The position numbers and the translations under genes were made by a program. Positions 46,150-57,000 of a stretch of DNA of 64,000 bases are shown in pieces. The stretch's first letter is position 1. The number at the start of each line of letters is the position of its first letter. The notes beneath the pieces are model-generated. The model did no database searches and was not told the DNA's origin. It was given only the letters and a program-made list of their open reading frames with translations. Origin of the DNA: Camelus bactrianus (taxonomy: Eukaryota > Chordata > Mammalia > Artiodactyla > Camelidae); NCBI RefSeq assembly GCF_048773025.1, contig NC_133546.1:83705816-83769815 (forward strand), read 5' to 3'.

Positions 46150-46960
46150 GAAACTGCCCAGCAGCGTGAATTCAAGGCCAGCAGCGGGCCTGGTGGATCT
46201 GCACTTCAGGTGCCCTAAACTGGCCAGCCGTGCGTGCCTGGGCTCAGTCCTCTATCTTGCCCACCCGCAGCCCGGGTCCACGTCCAGTGCAAGCGGAGGC
46301 CACAGAGCCCAGGCTGAGCCCCACACACGGACGGGTGAGGGTGCCCCCGCCCCGCTGACACGACCACTGTTGGCAGCAATGCCCCAGCCTTCGGCCGGTG
46401 CCGCCTGCAAGTGAGAACTTCTGCGCGGCCCCACCCATCACAGTCTCGCTCAGCTGCCCCATAAGCCTCCCACCGACCCCCGTCCTGACCGTGCCCCAGC
46501 ACCCATTGGCTCCGCAAGTTCTGCCCTCGCACTTCTAGCCTCGGGAGGACGCACGACGCAAGAGCTAAGGGAGGGCCCCGCGGCGTTGCCATGGCTACAG
46601 GCGCCGCGCTCCGCGGGGGCCGGCGTGTGCTTCTGGGGCGGGGAGCGGGCTCTGGAAGTGTGTAACTGCCAGGGACCATGGCGGTGCTTGCTGCTGGGGA
46701 TGGCGGCTTGCTTGGCCGGGAGACTAGTTCTGGCCTGGTCAGTCGGCGGCCGACATCCTGTCTGGGGCGGCATCCCACAGATGGTAAATGTATGGCTGTG
46801 CCGTCGCCGGGCGGGTGGACATGAACCACGGTGGGATCGGGGTTGTGGTGGTGGCCGGGGAGGGGCTGTGGTGCCGGGGAGTGGGTTGGTGTGGGGAGGA
46901 CAGGGCTGGGGCACAGCCTCAGGCTTTCCTCCCCCTCAGGCCCTGGGTCTGGGGCCGCGA
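46150..46960. promoter_or_regulatory. CpG island over the first exon of the POFUT2 copy
   Basis: Dense CpG (for example GGCGCCGCGCTCCGCGGGGG, CGGCGGCCGAC, GCCGTCGCCGGGCGGG) in a window that is otherwise CpG-poor. It spans the region upstream of, and including, the POFUT2-like first exon, so it is the promoter island copied along with the gene. Its long antisense frame (204 codons, 46215-46829) reflects composition only. Confidence 0.7.
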
Positions 46961-48425
46961 GTCTTGATCACACTGGGTGGCCATGGCCTCCCGAACCCCC
47001 CGGGAAGGGCAGGCGGAGGACCCCTCTTAGATGAAGAGGGGCCTTACCCAGGTTTTGAAGAGCCCCAGAATCAGATGTTGGAATGGGGTGGTTTATCAGC
47101 CTTGTTTATCTGCAGGGAAATTTGAGTTCCATCCAGATGTTGATTCCTTCATTAAAACTCAGGAATAAGTCACAAGGGTCAGTGCTGATTAGCAGTTATC
47201 TAGGGCTTGACTCAAAATAGACTGTGCGGGGTGTAGGGTTGGTAGATGGGACCCTCCCTCTCGAAGTTAGCCGTCTTCTAGGACTAGAGGCCCCAGATGA
47301 GGATTACATCCTCATCTGCAGTAATGGAGGTTGTGGGAAACACACTGAGAAGGGAGGGATGTGGTGGCTGTAACTCATTACAGAAGCTAGGACCCTTGCC
47401 TGGCTCTTGTGTAGAAGAGTTTCGCCTAGGGTAGGGCAGCAGTTATCAAAGTGTGTCTGAGGCCCCTGAGGTGCAAGACTATTTTCGTAGAAACGCCGGG
47501 ATGTCAAATGCCTTTTGCACACTCTTGCTCTTCTGAGTTCCTGTGGGGTTTTCCAGCGAAAACCTGGCCTGTGATATCACAAAACAGGAATGCAGAGGCA
47601 GATAGGAGAATTCAGCTCTCAACAGTCCAAAAGAGATTTGCAGAAATTAAAATCACTGCTATTCTTCCCACTAATGATTTTTGTTTTGAAAAATAGACTT
47701 ATTTTTTGTTTAGGAGTATTAATCGTAACATGTAGTAGGTTGTTAATATTTTTAAGTGAATTCATACACTTTTTTAAGTTCTTATTTAACTTCTAACACA
47801 CGATCTATTGATAGATTTAGCTCACATAAATAGCAGCCTCTTGGAGTTCTCAGTAATTGTTAAGAGTGTATAGGGTTCTGTAGACCAAGAAGTTTGAAAG
47901 CCCCTGGAGAACGGGTGCTCAGGTGCTAGTCAGGTGCTTAGCAGTATTAGACAGATGCCAAGATGTCTTCCGCAGCTGCTCCTGGACTCGAAGTAATTGG
48001 CCACATGGAGATGAGTGGGCAGTGCCTCCACTTTAAAAACCAGAAGCTGCTGAACGTGTCTGGAGTCTAGGTCATGTGCTGTGCAGGGATTCCTGTTCTA
48101 TCTGTTATCTCTAAGCCGGGATTCCTGTGCAGAGGCTTGGCCCTGAAGACCCACTCTCCTTTGCTCCCTGCCAGGTACCTTCTGTGTGATGTCAACCCTC
48201 CAGAGGGCTTTAGCCACCATAGGAACGTCTGCATCCACATTGCCTTCCTTCTGAAAACCCTGCTGAAGATGGGGGAGTCAGTACTGGTGCTCCCCCCTTG
48301 GGGCCACCTCTACCAATGGAGGAGCCCCAACATCAACCAGGTCCAGATTCTCTGGTCCGAATTCTTTGATCTCCCAAGTCTCAACAGAAACATCCCTGAC
48401 ATTGAGTATGAGTAGTTCATTGCAG
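46678..48425 (+). pseudogene. POFUT2: POFUT2 (protein O-fucosyltransferase 2) unprocessed pseudogene, exons 1-2
   Basis: POFUT2 is the ER enzyme that adds O-fucose to thrombospondin type 1 repeats. Exon 1 (46678-46783) starts at ATG, shows a hydrophobic LLLG leader piece, then FWPGQSAADILSGAASHR, almost identical to the mature N-terminus of mammalian POFUT2 as I remember it; the exon ends at a GTAAAT donor. Exon 2 (48175-48425), after a CTCCCTGCCAG acceptor, reads [12 protein letters not shown]..., then [20 protein letters not shown] and [15 protein letters not shown], about three quarters identical to human, and ends at a GCAG/GTGAGG donor. The split codon across the 1.39-kb intron agrees in phase. 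Defects: two frame changes in exon 1 (one in the leader, one just before FWPGQ) and a TAG at 48413-48415 where POFUT2 has Gln after IEYE. Exons 3 onward are not in the window. Retained intron means a DNA-level duplication, not a processed copy. Many differences are Arg to His/Gln, typical CpG decay. Dead copy; symbol refers to the parent gene. Confidence 0.85.
47440..47906 (+). mobile_element. hAT-type MITE inside the pseudogene intron
   Basis: Begins CAGTTATCAAAGTGTGTCTG and ends AGTTTGAAAGCCCCTG, imperfect terminal inverted repeats of the hAT-Charlie kind. Inside, CAAGACTATTTTCGTAGAAAC, GCAGAGGCAGATAGGAGAATTCAGC and TAAGAGTGTATAGGGTTCTG match a common eutherian element of about 470-500 bases. 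It is old and probably came with the duplicated POFUT2 intron. Confidence 0.65.
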
Positions 48426-48892
48426 GTGAGGTGGTGGTCATTTAACTGGAGACAGGTGGTCATTGTTCTGGTTCCGATCTGAACATCGGGCCATCTTGCT
48501 TTGGGCTTGTTGGTCTGCTTAGGGGCCCTGCTCATGTTTCCCACACTGCAGGTGAATTTGCTGTTCCCGTAGTTTTTCTCAGGATATCGATTTGAAGTGT
48601 ATGAGCTCTATGTCCCCTCCCCTCTGAAAATCCTGGCCTCCTGGTGAAATGGAGCGTGACAAAGAGGCCACTGCCACAGAGGCCTTGTCCCAGCAGGACT
48701 CGCTCCCTGGGCAGCCAGGGCCATTCTTTCCTGTAGGAAAACACGATGTGTGTGTAGCATGGGCCACATGCTGCAGAAGACATGTAACTGCCCATCAAGT
48801 ATAATTTGGTCCTGCTCAAGATTCCCATTTTAATTTTTGTAAGAGTGAAGGGTTGAAGATTTTCTTTGAATAAAGGTATTTAGAACTTATCA
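48426..48892. other. possible POFUT2 intron 2 remnant
   Basis: Directly follows the GTGAGG donor of exon 2. No third exon is found, so this is either the start of intron 2 or foreign flank. Confidence 0.4.
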
Positions 48893-50270
48893 TTCTTTTT
48901 TATTTTTTAATTGAAATGTGGTTGATTTACAATGTTTTGTGAGTTTCAGATATACAGCTGTTTTGTTAGTTTCAGGTATACAGCATAGTGATTCAGTTGT
49001 ACATATACATAGTCTATTCTTTTTCAGGTTCTTTTCCATTATAGGTTTCAAGATACTGAATATTGTTCCCTGTGTTCTACAGTGAATCCTTGTTGTTTGT
49101 CTGTTTTACATATAGTAATTTGTATCTGTTAATCCCAAACTCCTGTTTGTTTTCTAAGTCTGTGAGTCTGTTTTTGTTTGATAAATAATTTCATTTGTAT
49201 CATTTTTTAAAATTCCACATATAAGTGATATCATATGATACTTGTCTTTGTCTGACTTATTTCACTTATTGTGATAATCTCCAGGTCCATCCATGTTGCT
49301 GTAAGTGGCATTATTTCCTTCTTTGTTATGACTGAGAAATATTCTGTTATATCTAAATACCACATCTTTATCCAGTCATCTGTCAGTGGATGTTTATGTT
49401 GCTTCTATGTCTTGGCCATTGCAAACAGTGCTGCTGTGAACATTGTGGTGCAGGTATCTTTTGGAATTAAGGTTCCCTCTGGATATATGACCAGGAGTGG
49501 GATTGCTGGATCAAGTGATAAGTCTTTTTTTTTTTTTTTTGTCTTTTGAGGAATCTCCATACTGTTTTCCACAGTGGCTGCACCAAACTACATTCCCATC
49601 AACAATGTAGGAGGGTTCCCTTTTCTCCACAGCCTCTCCAGCATTTATGGTTTGTGGATTTTTGAATACTGGCCATTCTGACTGGTGTTAGATGATAACT
49701 TACTCTAGTTTTGCTTTGCATTTCTCTCATAATTGAGCAACATTGAGCATTTTTTTTAATATGCCTACTGACAATTTGTGTGTCTTCATTGGAGAATTGC
49801 TTGTTTAGTTGTTCTGCCCATTTTTGGATTTGGTTGTTTATTTTTTTCTTATTAAGTTGTATGAACTATTTATATAGTCTAGGAATTAAGCCATGGTCAG
49901 TCTCATCTTTTGCGAATATTTCCTCCCATTCCATAGGTTGTCTTTTTGTTTTGCTTATGGTTTCTTTTGCTGTGCAAAAGCTTATACGTTTAATTAGGTC
50001 TCATTTGTTTATTTTGGCTTTCAATTCTGTCGCTAGGGTAGATTACCCTAGGAAAACATTGCTGTGATATATGTCAAATAATGTTTTGTCTATGTTTCCT
50101 TGTAAGAAGTTTATAGTGTCCTGTCTAATGTTTAAGTCTTTAAGCCATTTTGAGTTTGTTTCTTTTGGGGTTTTTTTTTTTGTGACTCTATTGTACGCTT
50201 TTGATTTCTGGTTACCTTATTTTTCAACTATATCAACCCATTACTATATCTATTTCCTTTAGACTGATAA
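48893..50270 (-). mobile_element. L1 3' half, 5'-truncated
   Basis: Reverse-oriented L1: 3' end at 48893 (TTTTAATTGAAATGTGGTTGATTTACAATG), 3' UTR with TACAGCATAGTGATTCAG, ORF2 C-terminus (CCAGGTCCATCCATGTTGCTG, GACCAGGAGTGGGATTGCTGGATC), up to TTTGCTGTGCAAAAGCTTATACG and TTTAAGCCATTTTGAGTTTG near 50160. The 3' UTR contains a partial duplication (TTGTGAGTTTCAGATATACAGC then TTGTTAGTTTCAGGTATACAGC, 48930-48985). A T-run of 17 at 49525-49541 is embedded in ORF2. Inactive. Confidence 0.85.
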
Positions 50271-50329
50271 TCACGTAGGCTCCAACACATCCTAAGAATA
50301 GTTTAGAAAAAAAAGAAAGAAAAAAATTT

Positions 50330-50530
50330 ATATTTTCTTGCTCCCCTCTACCATTCCCACCTTTTTTTATTTTGATGTCCTTTTTCTTTTTCACATCTTC
50401 ATGTTTATTCTCTTGTAACTCAGTATTGCATTTCCAGCTATGGTTTTCCTGTTTCTATAGCATCCTACTTCCTTTCTGTTTAGAATAGAACCTTTTAATG
50501 TCTCTGTTAGGTTCAATATTGCTGAGTTAT
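50330..50530 (-). mobile_element. probable older L1 5'-region fragment
   Basis: TATTTTGATGTCCTTTTTC, TCTTCATGTTTATTCTCTTG, AACTCAGTATTGCATTTCC and TAGAATAGAACCTTTTAATG...TTCAATATTGCTGAG are familiar from the reversed 5'/ORF1 region of mammalian L1. It may be the far part of the L1 at 48893-50270 after an internal deletion. Confidence 0.5.
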
Positions 50531-51559
50531 CTCCCCTCCCACCCCCACGCCTCTGAATCCTCAGTTCAGGAAAGACAAACCATTTTAGCCTTCATCAGTT
50601 CTGGGAAAGCGATCTTCAGATTGGGAAAAAAATTGAAAGATAATATTCTGTGTGTTGCTTTCTACCCTTGCCCATAGATGAGAAACTTCTGAAGGTGGAG
50701 GAAAAAAGTTGGAGGTGGGGAACACAAAGTCTTCTCTCCTTTTGCTCCTGAAGAAATGATTGATTTTGTAATTAATGATGATGCCCTTTATATTGGTGAG
50801 ATCGAGATTCCACAGCTTCAGCACCTGTGAATAACCAGCTGGGAGAAAGCTCTCCAGGGCCCCTGTAGTGGGAAAGGCAGCCCCTCTGAGCACCTGTTCT
50901 GTATTCTTCCTGCCTCCACACGGGTTCCCGAGGCACCGTGCAGGACGATGCAGTTACCCGAGGTGGAGGACGGGAGACCCCTGCTGGGTGGAGAGCCACA
51001 GGAGCCCTCACTTGAAGGACAAATTGAAGAGTAGTGGGGCGGGCGTAGGAATAGAGGATGGTTGAGACCCAGGATGGTGTCTTGGAGTCCAGCAGGCGAG
51101 GCTGGCTGGGCAGATGGGGCCATGGGGCATGGGCAGTCCTTGAGGGATCTGAAGCAAAGATAGGAACCAAGAGACTGGATTCGTGTGGGAGTACAGCGCC
51201 CCCTGGAGGCCGCGGGGCAGTGCAGTGAGCCCAGAGGGAGCGGGCACTTCCCCAAAGCTGGGTGGACAGGTCACAACAAACTCACTGGGGACCAAGAGGC
51301 ACTGAGTTATTTTTAAATTTTTGTCCCTCTTCCTGGAAAAGAAACTGCTGCCTGTTTAATAGCCTCTGTCGTTAGTGAGAATTAAAGACATGAAGCAAGA
51401 TTGCCTCAAAAGTAATCCATTGTGTAGTTGTTAATAAGTGTCAAATGCAGACTTGAATAGATGAAATGAAACATTCATCAGAGGATTTTAAAATCCTTTA
51501 AAATAAAAATTCTTGCTGCCTTTGTTCTTCATTTCAGGGTTTACTTGGTGATAATAATA
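50531..51559. other. GC-rich intergenic DNA with a CTCF-like site
   Basis: Minus-strand open frames of 132 and 145 codons (50772-51255) overlap in different frames and lack a known domain; not called. A CTCF-like motif is at 51194-51209. Confidence 0.4.
51194..51209 (-). promoter_or_regulatory. CTCF-like motif, minus orientation
   Basis: The minus strand reads CCTCCAGGGGGCGCTG, a strong match to the CTCF core with the CpG in the GGCGC part kept. It faces the plus-oriented motif at 20903 (convergent). Confidence 0.45.
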
Positions 51560-51775
51560 GTAACCAAAGTATTAGCAAACCCTTACAGAACTCTGTCCTG
51601 CTGTTCCAGGAACGCTGTGTTCATGACAATCCAATGAGTTAGCACCACTGTGAGTTCCACTTTAAAGTTAAGGACATTCACTAATCACACGGCTAATAAA
51701 TGGCAGAGCTGGGACTTGAACCCAATCTGTCTGGCCGAAGAGTCCCCTCTCAGCCCCTTCACTGCAGCTCATCAC
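51560..51775 (-). mobile_element. MIR SINE fossil
   Basis: TCACACGGCTAATAAATGGCAGAGCTGGGACTTGAACCC and AATCTGTCTGGCCGAAGAGTCC are the reverse of the MIR tRNA-related head (…ccagactgcctgggttcgaatcc…ctctgccacttactagctgtgtg…). One of the better preserved MIRs here. Confidence 0.8.
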
Positions 51776-51794
51776 TTGGCATGCCCAACACAGG

Positions 51795-51910
51795 CCAGCA
51801 TTTAAGAGCAGTGTGTCCTTGGCCAAGTTTGCTTCACCGCTTGGTCTCTATTTCCTCATCTGTAGAATGGGGGTGTGGGCAGTGAACTCTGTGAGCTCAG
51901 TTGTCATTTC
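51795..51910 (+). mobile_element. MIR SINE fossil
   Basis: GTGTCCTTGGCCAAGTTTGC...TATTTCCTCATCTGTAGAATGGGGG matches the MIR core in plus orientation, next to the inverted MIR at 51560. Confidence 0.65.
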
Positions 51911-53389
51911 CTCCAGCTCTGATATTCTACTGCTTTGGGTTAATTTAGTAAGTATCCAAGCCCCTTTATGGCCCACTCATGGGCTGGCGCTTTGCTAGGC
52001 CCTGGGTTACGGAGCAAACTAAGATCAGCCTGCTTCTCCAAGGAGCCTGTGTCCCTCCATGGGAAACAGCTGCGAGGCCCAGGCTCCCTCACTGGCAGTT
52101 GGGGTCTGGGCAGGAAAGTCTGATAGGGGATGATGGAGGCAGAGCTCCTCCGGGAACAGTGGTGGCCACACAGCTCTCAGGAGTGGGAGCCTCTGTCCAG
52201 ACTTCTGAGAGGGGAGTCCTCATGAGGCCAGTAGCCCCCCAATCTAAGCCCTCAGGACAAAGATCCAGCCATCCCCCAGTGTCACCGTGGAGCCAGTCCA
52301 TCATCATCACTGTGCCTATGTGCTCCTTTGTCCTGGGGCCACTCTTCCCCCTACACCCAGAAGACTCTTCTCCCTCTCTTCTCTGAGTGTCCCGTCATTT
52401 CACCCGTGGTCCCTGATTCCTGGGCAACCATCTCTGGAGTTGACGCGTTGCCCCCTCACAACCCCCGTTTGATCAGGAACCTGGGTTGGCCTCCTTGTGC
52501 TCACTTTCCACCTTCAGATCATTGCTCCTCCTCTCTTGGGAGCACCTGGAAAACCCAGATCCTTTCCTAGCAGTGCCTGCCACCCTGTCCTCCCTGCTCA
52601 TCTGCCTCAGTCAGGAGCACCTGGACCACCACCTCTGTATTGCCTCGCCTCCTACCATCAAGACGTCAAAGCTGATTCTCCCTCCACCACCCAGTATGGT
52701 CATTTTAGGGTCTTCTTCTCCATCAGCCTGAGCCAGCCACCCCCCCCATTCACCCTACCCATGGGCTCATACCCAGGCGTGACTCCACCCCAGGTCCATG
52801 ATCTCTCCTTTAAGTGCCCACCTCTAGCCATCCAGCTACTTCACCACTGGCCTCCCTGGCCCTCCTTCACCGTCACTGGGGCATCATGCACTGACTTCTC
52901 TGCTTTCCTGCCTGTCCACGTTCCTCTTACTTCCACTTCCCCACCTTCTAGCTCTGCATCCACAGTCAGCACTCTCCTTAAGACAGACAAAACCCCCTTG
53001 AGCTTTGATCTTTTCAGTTCCTCACCAGGACGACTTCCATCTCCGTTCACCCAGCTCTACTTGTTCTGAGCCTGCAGGCAGCAGGCTCTCCCAGCACAGA
53101 TTTCTAAGACTACAAATCAATGCCCACCATGTTGCCACTGCCAGGTAATCCTCCAGGGTTTCTCTAGTGAGCACATTTCACCACTTATCACTCAGTGGTG
53201 TCAACATTCTCTGCTCTCTGCACACCTCTAACCTTCCCTCTGTCTCTTCCCTGACTCCCAGGAGATAGCCTTGCCTCCTGCTTCAGAGGGAATGGCATGT
53301 TACTGGAAAGGAACTTGCTCACCTGCAGCAAATCTGCTCACCTCACCTTTTCTCTGTCCCTCACCCACCTGGACTCTAGCTGTAGTTGT
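51911..53389. other. pyrimidine-rich block, no recognised gene
   Basis: A 190-codon plus frame (52497-53069) is rich in Ser, Pro and Leu, as expected from C/T-rich DNA, overlaps other long frames and lacks a domain. The long CT-rich text could be a decayed old LINE, but I cannot name it. Confidence 0.35.
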
Positions 53390-53560
53390 TCATAATTTGG
53401 TGAGTTTAGTTGACATATATATACAAAGTTAAAAGCATAGCACACTATAGGCTACCTTCTAGGGCTTACTTTATTCATTTAACATTGAGTGTATGATTCA
53501 TCCACTTCGCTGCATGTACCTGCAGCTCATTTGTTTTAACTGATCTTAAATATTGTGTGT
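53390..53560 (-). mobile_element. possible old L1 fragment
   Basis: TTGACATATATATACAAAGTTAAAAG...TTACTTTATTCATTTAACATTGAGTG...CATCCACTTCGCTGCATGTACC follows the reversed 3' part of old L1 (…ttcacttagcataatg…tccatgttgtagcatgtat…). Confidence 0.45.
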
Positions 53561-53689
53561 GTGAAAGTAACACAAGACAAGGGTAAGCCAGGATTCAGGA
53601 TGCTGGTTACTTCCTGTGAGAAGAGGCCAAGAGCAGGATAGGGAAAGAGGAGACAGTATGTCACTGTCAATAGTCCTGTTCTGATGCTG

Positions 53690-54110
53690 GGTGATACGTT
53701 CACAACTGTTTCTTATAATATTAATTTTAATACATAAATACCTCTGACAGGCACCTAAGGTGAGAATGTGTCATGAACCAAGACATACAATGGGTAATAT
53801 TACATCATTATTGTTATGTAATCTTGTTATAAAATATATTAATCATAATCTTACATTATGTGTTATGTGTTATATATTATATAGATGCATGAATTTTATA
53901 TTATGTATATAAACACCTACATATATATTATATAGTATCTGCTAATAAATAAACAGAACATAATATGCTAGTATATCTACAATTATGTATTATTTAATAA
54001 ATAATAACATACTATATCCTGTTATATGACATGGCACATAATCTTTAATAAAATAAGAAATCTGTCACTATATATAATGGTAATTAATAAAATTAAATAA
54101 AAACGCCCGC
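53690..54110. repeat. AT-rich low-complexity tract
   Basis: About 420 bases of TATAT/TTATGT/AATAAT-type text (for example TTATGTGTTATGTGTTATAT) with no coding capacity. Confidence 0.8.
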
Positions 54111-56479
54111 AGCTTTTAACGCCAACACCGCTCCAGCTGTCACTGTCTTTTCTCTTCCCTTTCATGGTCGAGGTCCTCACAGTGCTATCCGTTCCCCCTT
54201 TCATCTCCTTGTCCTGAACCTTCCTCCTCCTCCCTTCCCATGCTGCCTTCTGCCCCGTGGTCCCTCTAGTCACCAGCGGCCTCTGGGGCACTGATTTCAG
54301 GGGATGGTCTCAGGCCCCAGCTCACCTGCCTGTCAGCCGCCTCTGCCACTGCTGGTGGGGGCGGGCGGGGGGCAGAGTGCACCCCTTGTCCTGGAAGAGA
54401 ACACAGCACAGACTGTGACCAGCAGCAGGTGTGGCCGGGAACTGCAGGACTGGGGGAAGAGCCAGACTGTCTGCATCCAGACCGGGGGCACTTGGAGTGT
54501 GAAGAAGCCCCGTCCTCACTGCCCCTGAAGTGAGGAGAACACCCTCAGGTGAGTTAAAGTGCTTATGACCTAGGTCTGTTGGCTGGAAAGGACAAACGGG
54601 CTCCTAAGGGGAGGGTAGTTGATGTTCCAGGCCCCACCAAGGCCCTAAGGGCTGGTGGGGAACCAGGCTGGACGCTCCACTGGACCCAGTGCCCCCTCCG
54701 GGGTGGGGCCTTCTGGAACAAGCAAAAAGTCCTCGGTCTGTGAGGTGAATGGGGCAGTGAGGGAGCATCCCTGCAGTTAGTCAATTGACGTCAGGGCCTG
54801 TGGGATCCATTTTTATGGCCACATCGAGCCTCAGCAGAAGCTACAGCAGGAGTGGATTCCTGTCTCTCCATCTCTCATCCTCGTGTCTGATTGCCAGGAT
54901 ACAGAACCGATCCCCTGGGGTGCTAGGACAGTTATAGGCAGAGGCAGCTTGGGGAGGCCTCAAGAGGGCGGTACTGGCCTTCCTGCCAACACGATTACAA
55001 GAAGATCAAACAATCCATCGATGGGAAGAAAATAAGAACCATGGTCACATCTGGACCCCAAGCTTAGACGTGGTGCATGGGTGACATTTATCGACAATCC
55101 AGTGAGGTTCTGTCCAGAGCTAGAGGCCAGGGCAGCAAGCCGGGAGTGGCACTAAGGAGCATCATGGTGCAGTGGCTGGACTGGGGGCCTGCAGGTTCCT
55201 CCCAGGAGGAGCCTCAGTGTTTGGGAGGTGGCTCACATGCCTCCTTCGTGTCACCAGCAAGTGATGCCACCTGCAGAAAATCAGCTGTAATCCTGAGCCG
55301 GGTCAGCCCTGGGTGATGTGATAAAGGCTCCTACAAGAAGGGGCACTGGATGGACAGTGAACCAACCAACAGGCTGATGAGTTTCCCGCCTGTGTTTATC
55401 CTGTTTTCGTAGCCAAGAATGAGGAGAGAGTTGCATGGCTCACCATGAATATTTTAACAACTTGAGAGGGTTCCATGTCTCACTGCAATTCAGTGTCACC
55501 TGGAGGAATTCAGGCGGTGTTTAGACACAGAGGAGGCTAACGGCCTCTCAGTTCCTCATCAACCTGGCAAACCCACCAGCCCTCTATGGCCAGAAATTGG
55601 CAAGTGCCCTCCCTTGTTATAACAAAACCCTTCCCACTCACACCTGTGCTGAGCTTTTGTTTTTTTAATTAATGGAAAAGAAGATACCTTACAGTCTCCT
55701 CAGGCCCTTCCTTAGGGATTCTGCTCTTAGTCCCCGGCAAGGGGGCCCACTGCCCTGGGTCCTGCACTACAGAGGGTACCCCTGGCCCTGACACTTCCTC
55801 TGGCCACACCCTCAATGGGGTGGAGTCAGCAGGGCCAAGGGGACACGGTCATTGGCTCCATCCCATGCTCTGGAAACCCAGGACCCCGAATGCCTTGCCT
55901 CTGCAGCCCCTGACCCATTTCTAGGTCATGCACCGGCTCTCCCCAGATTTCAGATTCCCAGGACTCATAGAGAGGCCAAAGGGCAGCTGTTTGCATGGAG
56001 GGTATAGGCCGAGCACAGACGTGAATTCTGAGTGTCCCCCTTTGCACATCCAAGGCCCTTTGTGACAAGGGATGGACCCAGCATTTGGAAGAAAAGGGTC
56101 AGGCTAGTGATCAGAGACTGGGAATCAGCTCGCCCCACACACTCACTTTCTTTGCAGGACTCTCCTGAGTCTGGGAATTCTAAATTTGAACCTGGCCTTC
56201 CCCATTATAATGAATGTATATTTGTAAAGGCAGGACTTTAGAACCTACTGCACTTAATATGTTTAGATATATAGGATGTGAGCTCTCAGGTATGCTCTGG
56301 CCCTGCACTTCCAAAGGTCCAGAGCAGTTATGTTGGCTCTGCTGAGACTGTAAGTGGCAAAGACCATCTCCAGAGAGGAGGGGCTCCTGCTTCACTCTCC
56401 GAAGTCAGGATCTTCTGAGCGGATAAAACAATGGACACTGAGACCCTCAATTGTAAATTGATTTAGAATAACGCCAAAG
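54111..56479. other. GC-rich intergenic DNA
   Basis: Short plus-strand frames near 54304-54528 end close to a consensus donor (CTCAG/GTGAGT at 54545-54555), but no domain or partner exon supports a gene. Nothing else recognised. Confidence 0.35.
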
Positions 56480-56745
56480 GTGTGTATGATGTGTGTGTGT
56501 GCACGCGTGCACCTGGGGATGTGTGTGGTACATGACTGTGACTGTGTGTGTGTGTGCGCTTGCTCCTGGGGATGTATGTGGTTGTGTGTATGTTATGTGT
56601 GTGTTTGAGCCTGAGGACGTGTGTGGTTGTTTGTATGGTATGTGTGTGTGTGGCACATGAGTCCATGTGTGTGTGCGCATGGGGATGTATGTGAAGCAGA
56701 GCCAGTGTGTCTGCACATGTGTTTGTGTGTACGTGCATGCATTAG
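56480..56745. repeat. GT-rich minisatellite
   Basis: (TG)n runs are interspersed with a recurring block CCTGGGGATGT(A/G)TGTGGT at about 56512, 56566 and 56610, with a diverged copy near 56678; spacing 44-68 bases. It yields long open frames of His/Thr repeats on the minus strand that are not genes. Confidence 0.8.
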
Positions 56746-56884
56746 TTTTAACAGTAGAAGCTGTCCTTTAGAATTCTGAAGTAGTAAAAAATTGTGTGAT
56801 GTCCTTCGCTGTATAATTCAAAATTAAAATAATCTTCAATCACCAGAAATTTATTCCCCACCAGATTCTGATTTTTTTTTTCCA

Positions 56885-57000
56885 TATTGATTATGTCTTC
56901 ATTTTACTGATGAGGAAACTGTAGCTTAGAGATGTTAACTGACTCAACCAAGGGCATGGAGCTCAAGAGCCCAGGGCCAGGATGCAGTCCAAGCCACGCT
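56885..57000 (-). mobile_element. MIR SINE fossil
   Basis: TCTTCATTTTACTGATGAGGAAACTGTAGCTTAGAGATGTTAACTGACTCAACCAAGGGCA is the reverse of the MIR core. Confidence 0.7.

Noticed and set aside
46215-46829. 204-codon minus-strand open frame, the longest in the window
   Set aside because: It lies antisense to the CpG island and exon 1 of the POFUT2 relic. High G+C makes stops rare, overlapping frames are equally open, and no domain is recognisable.
52497-53069. 190-codon plus-strand Ser/Pro/Leu-rich open frame
   Set aside because: Composition follows from C/T-rich DNA, other frames overlap it, and there is no domain or splice support.
56447-56738. His/Thr repeat proteins on the minus strand
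   Set aside because: Direct translation of the GT minisatellite.
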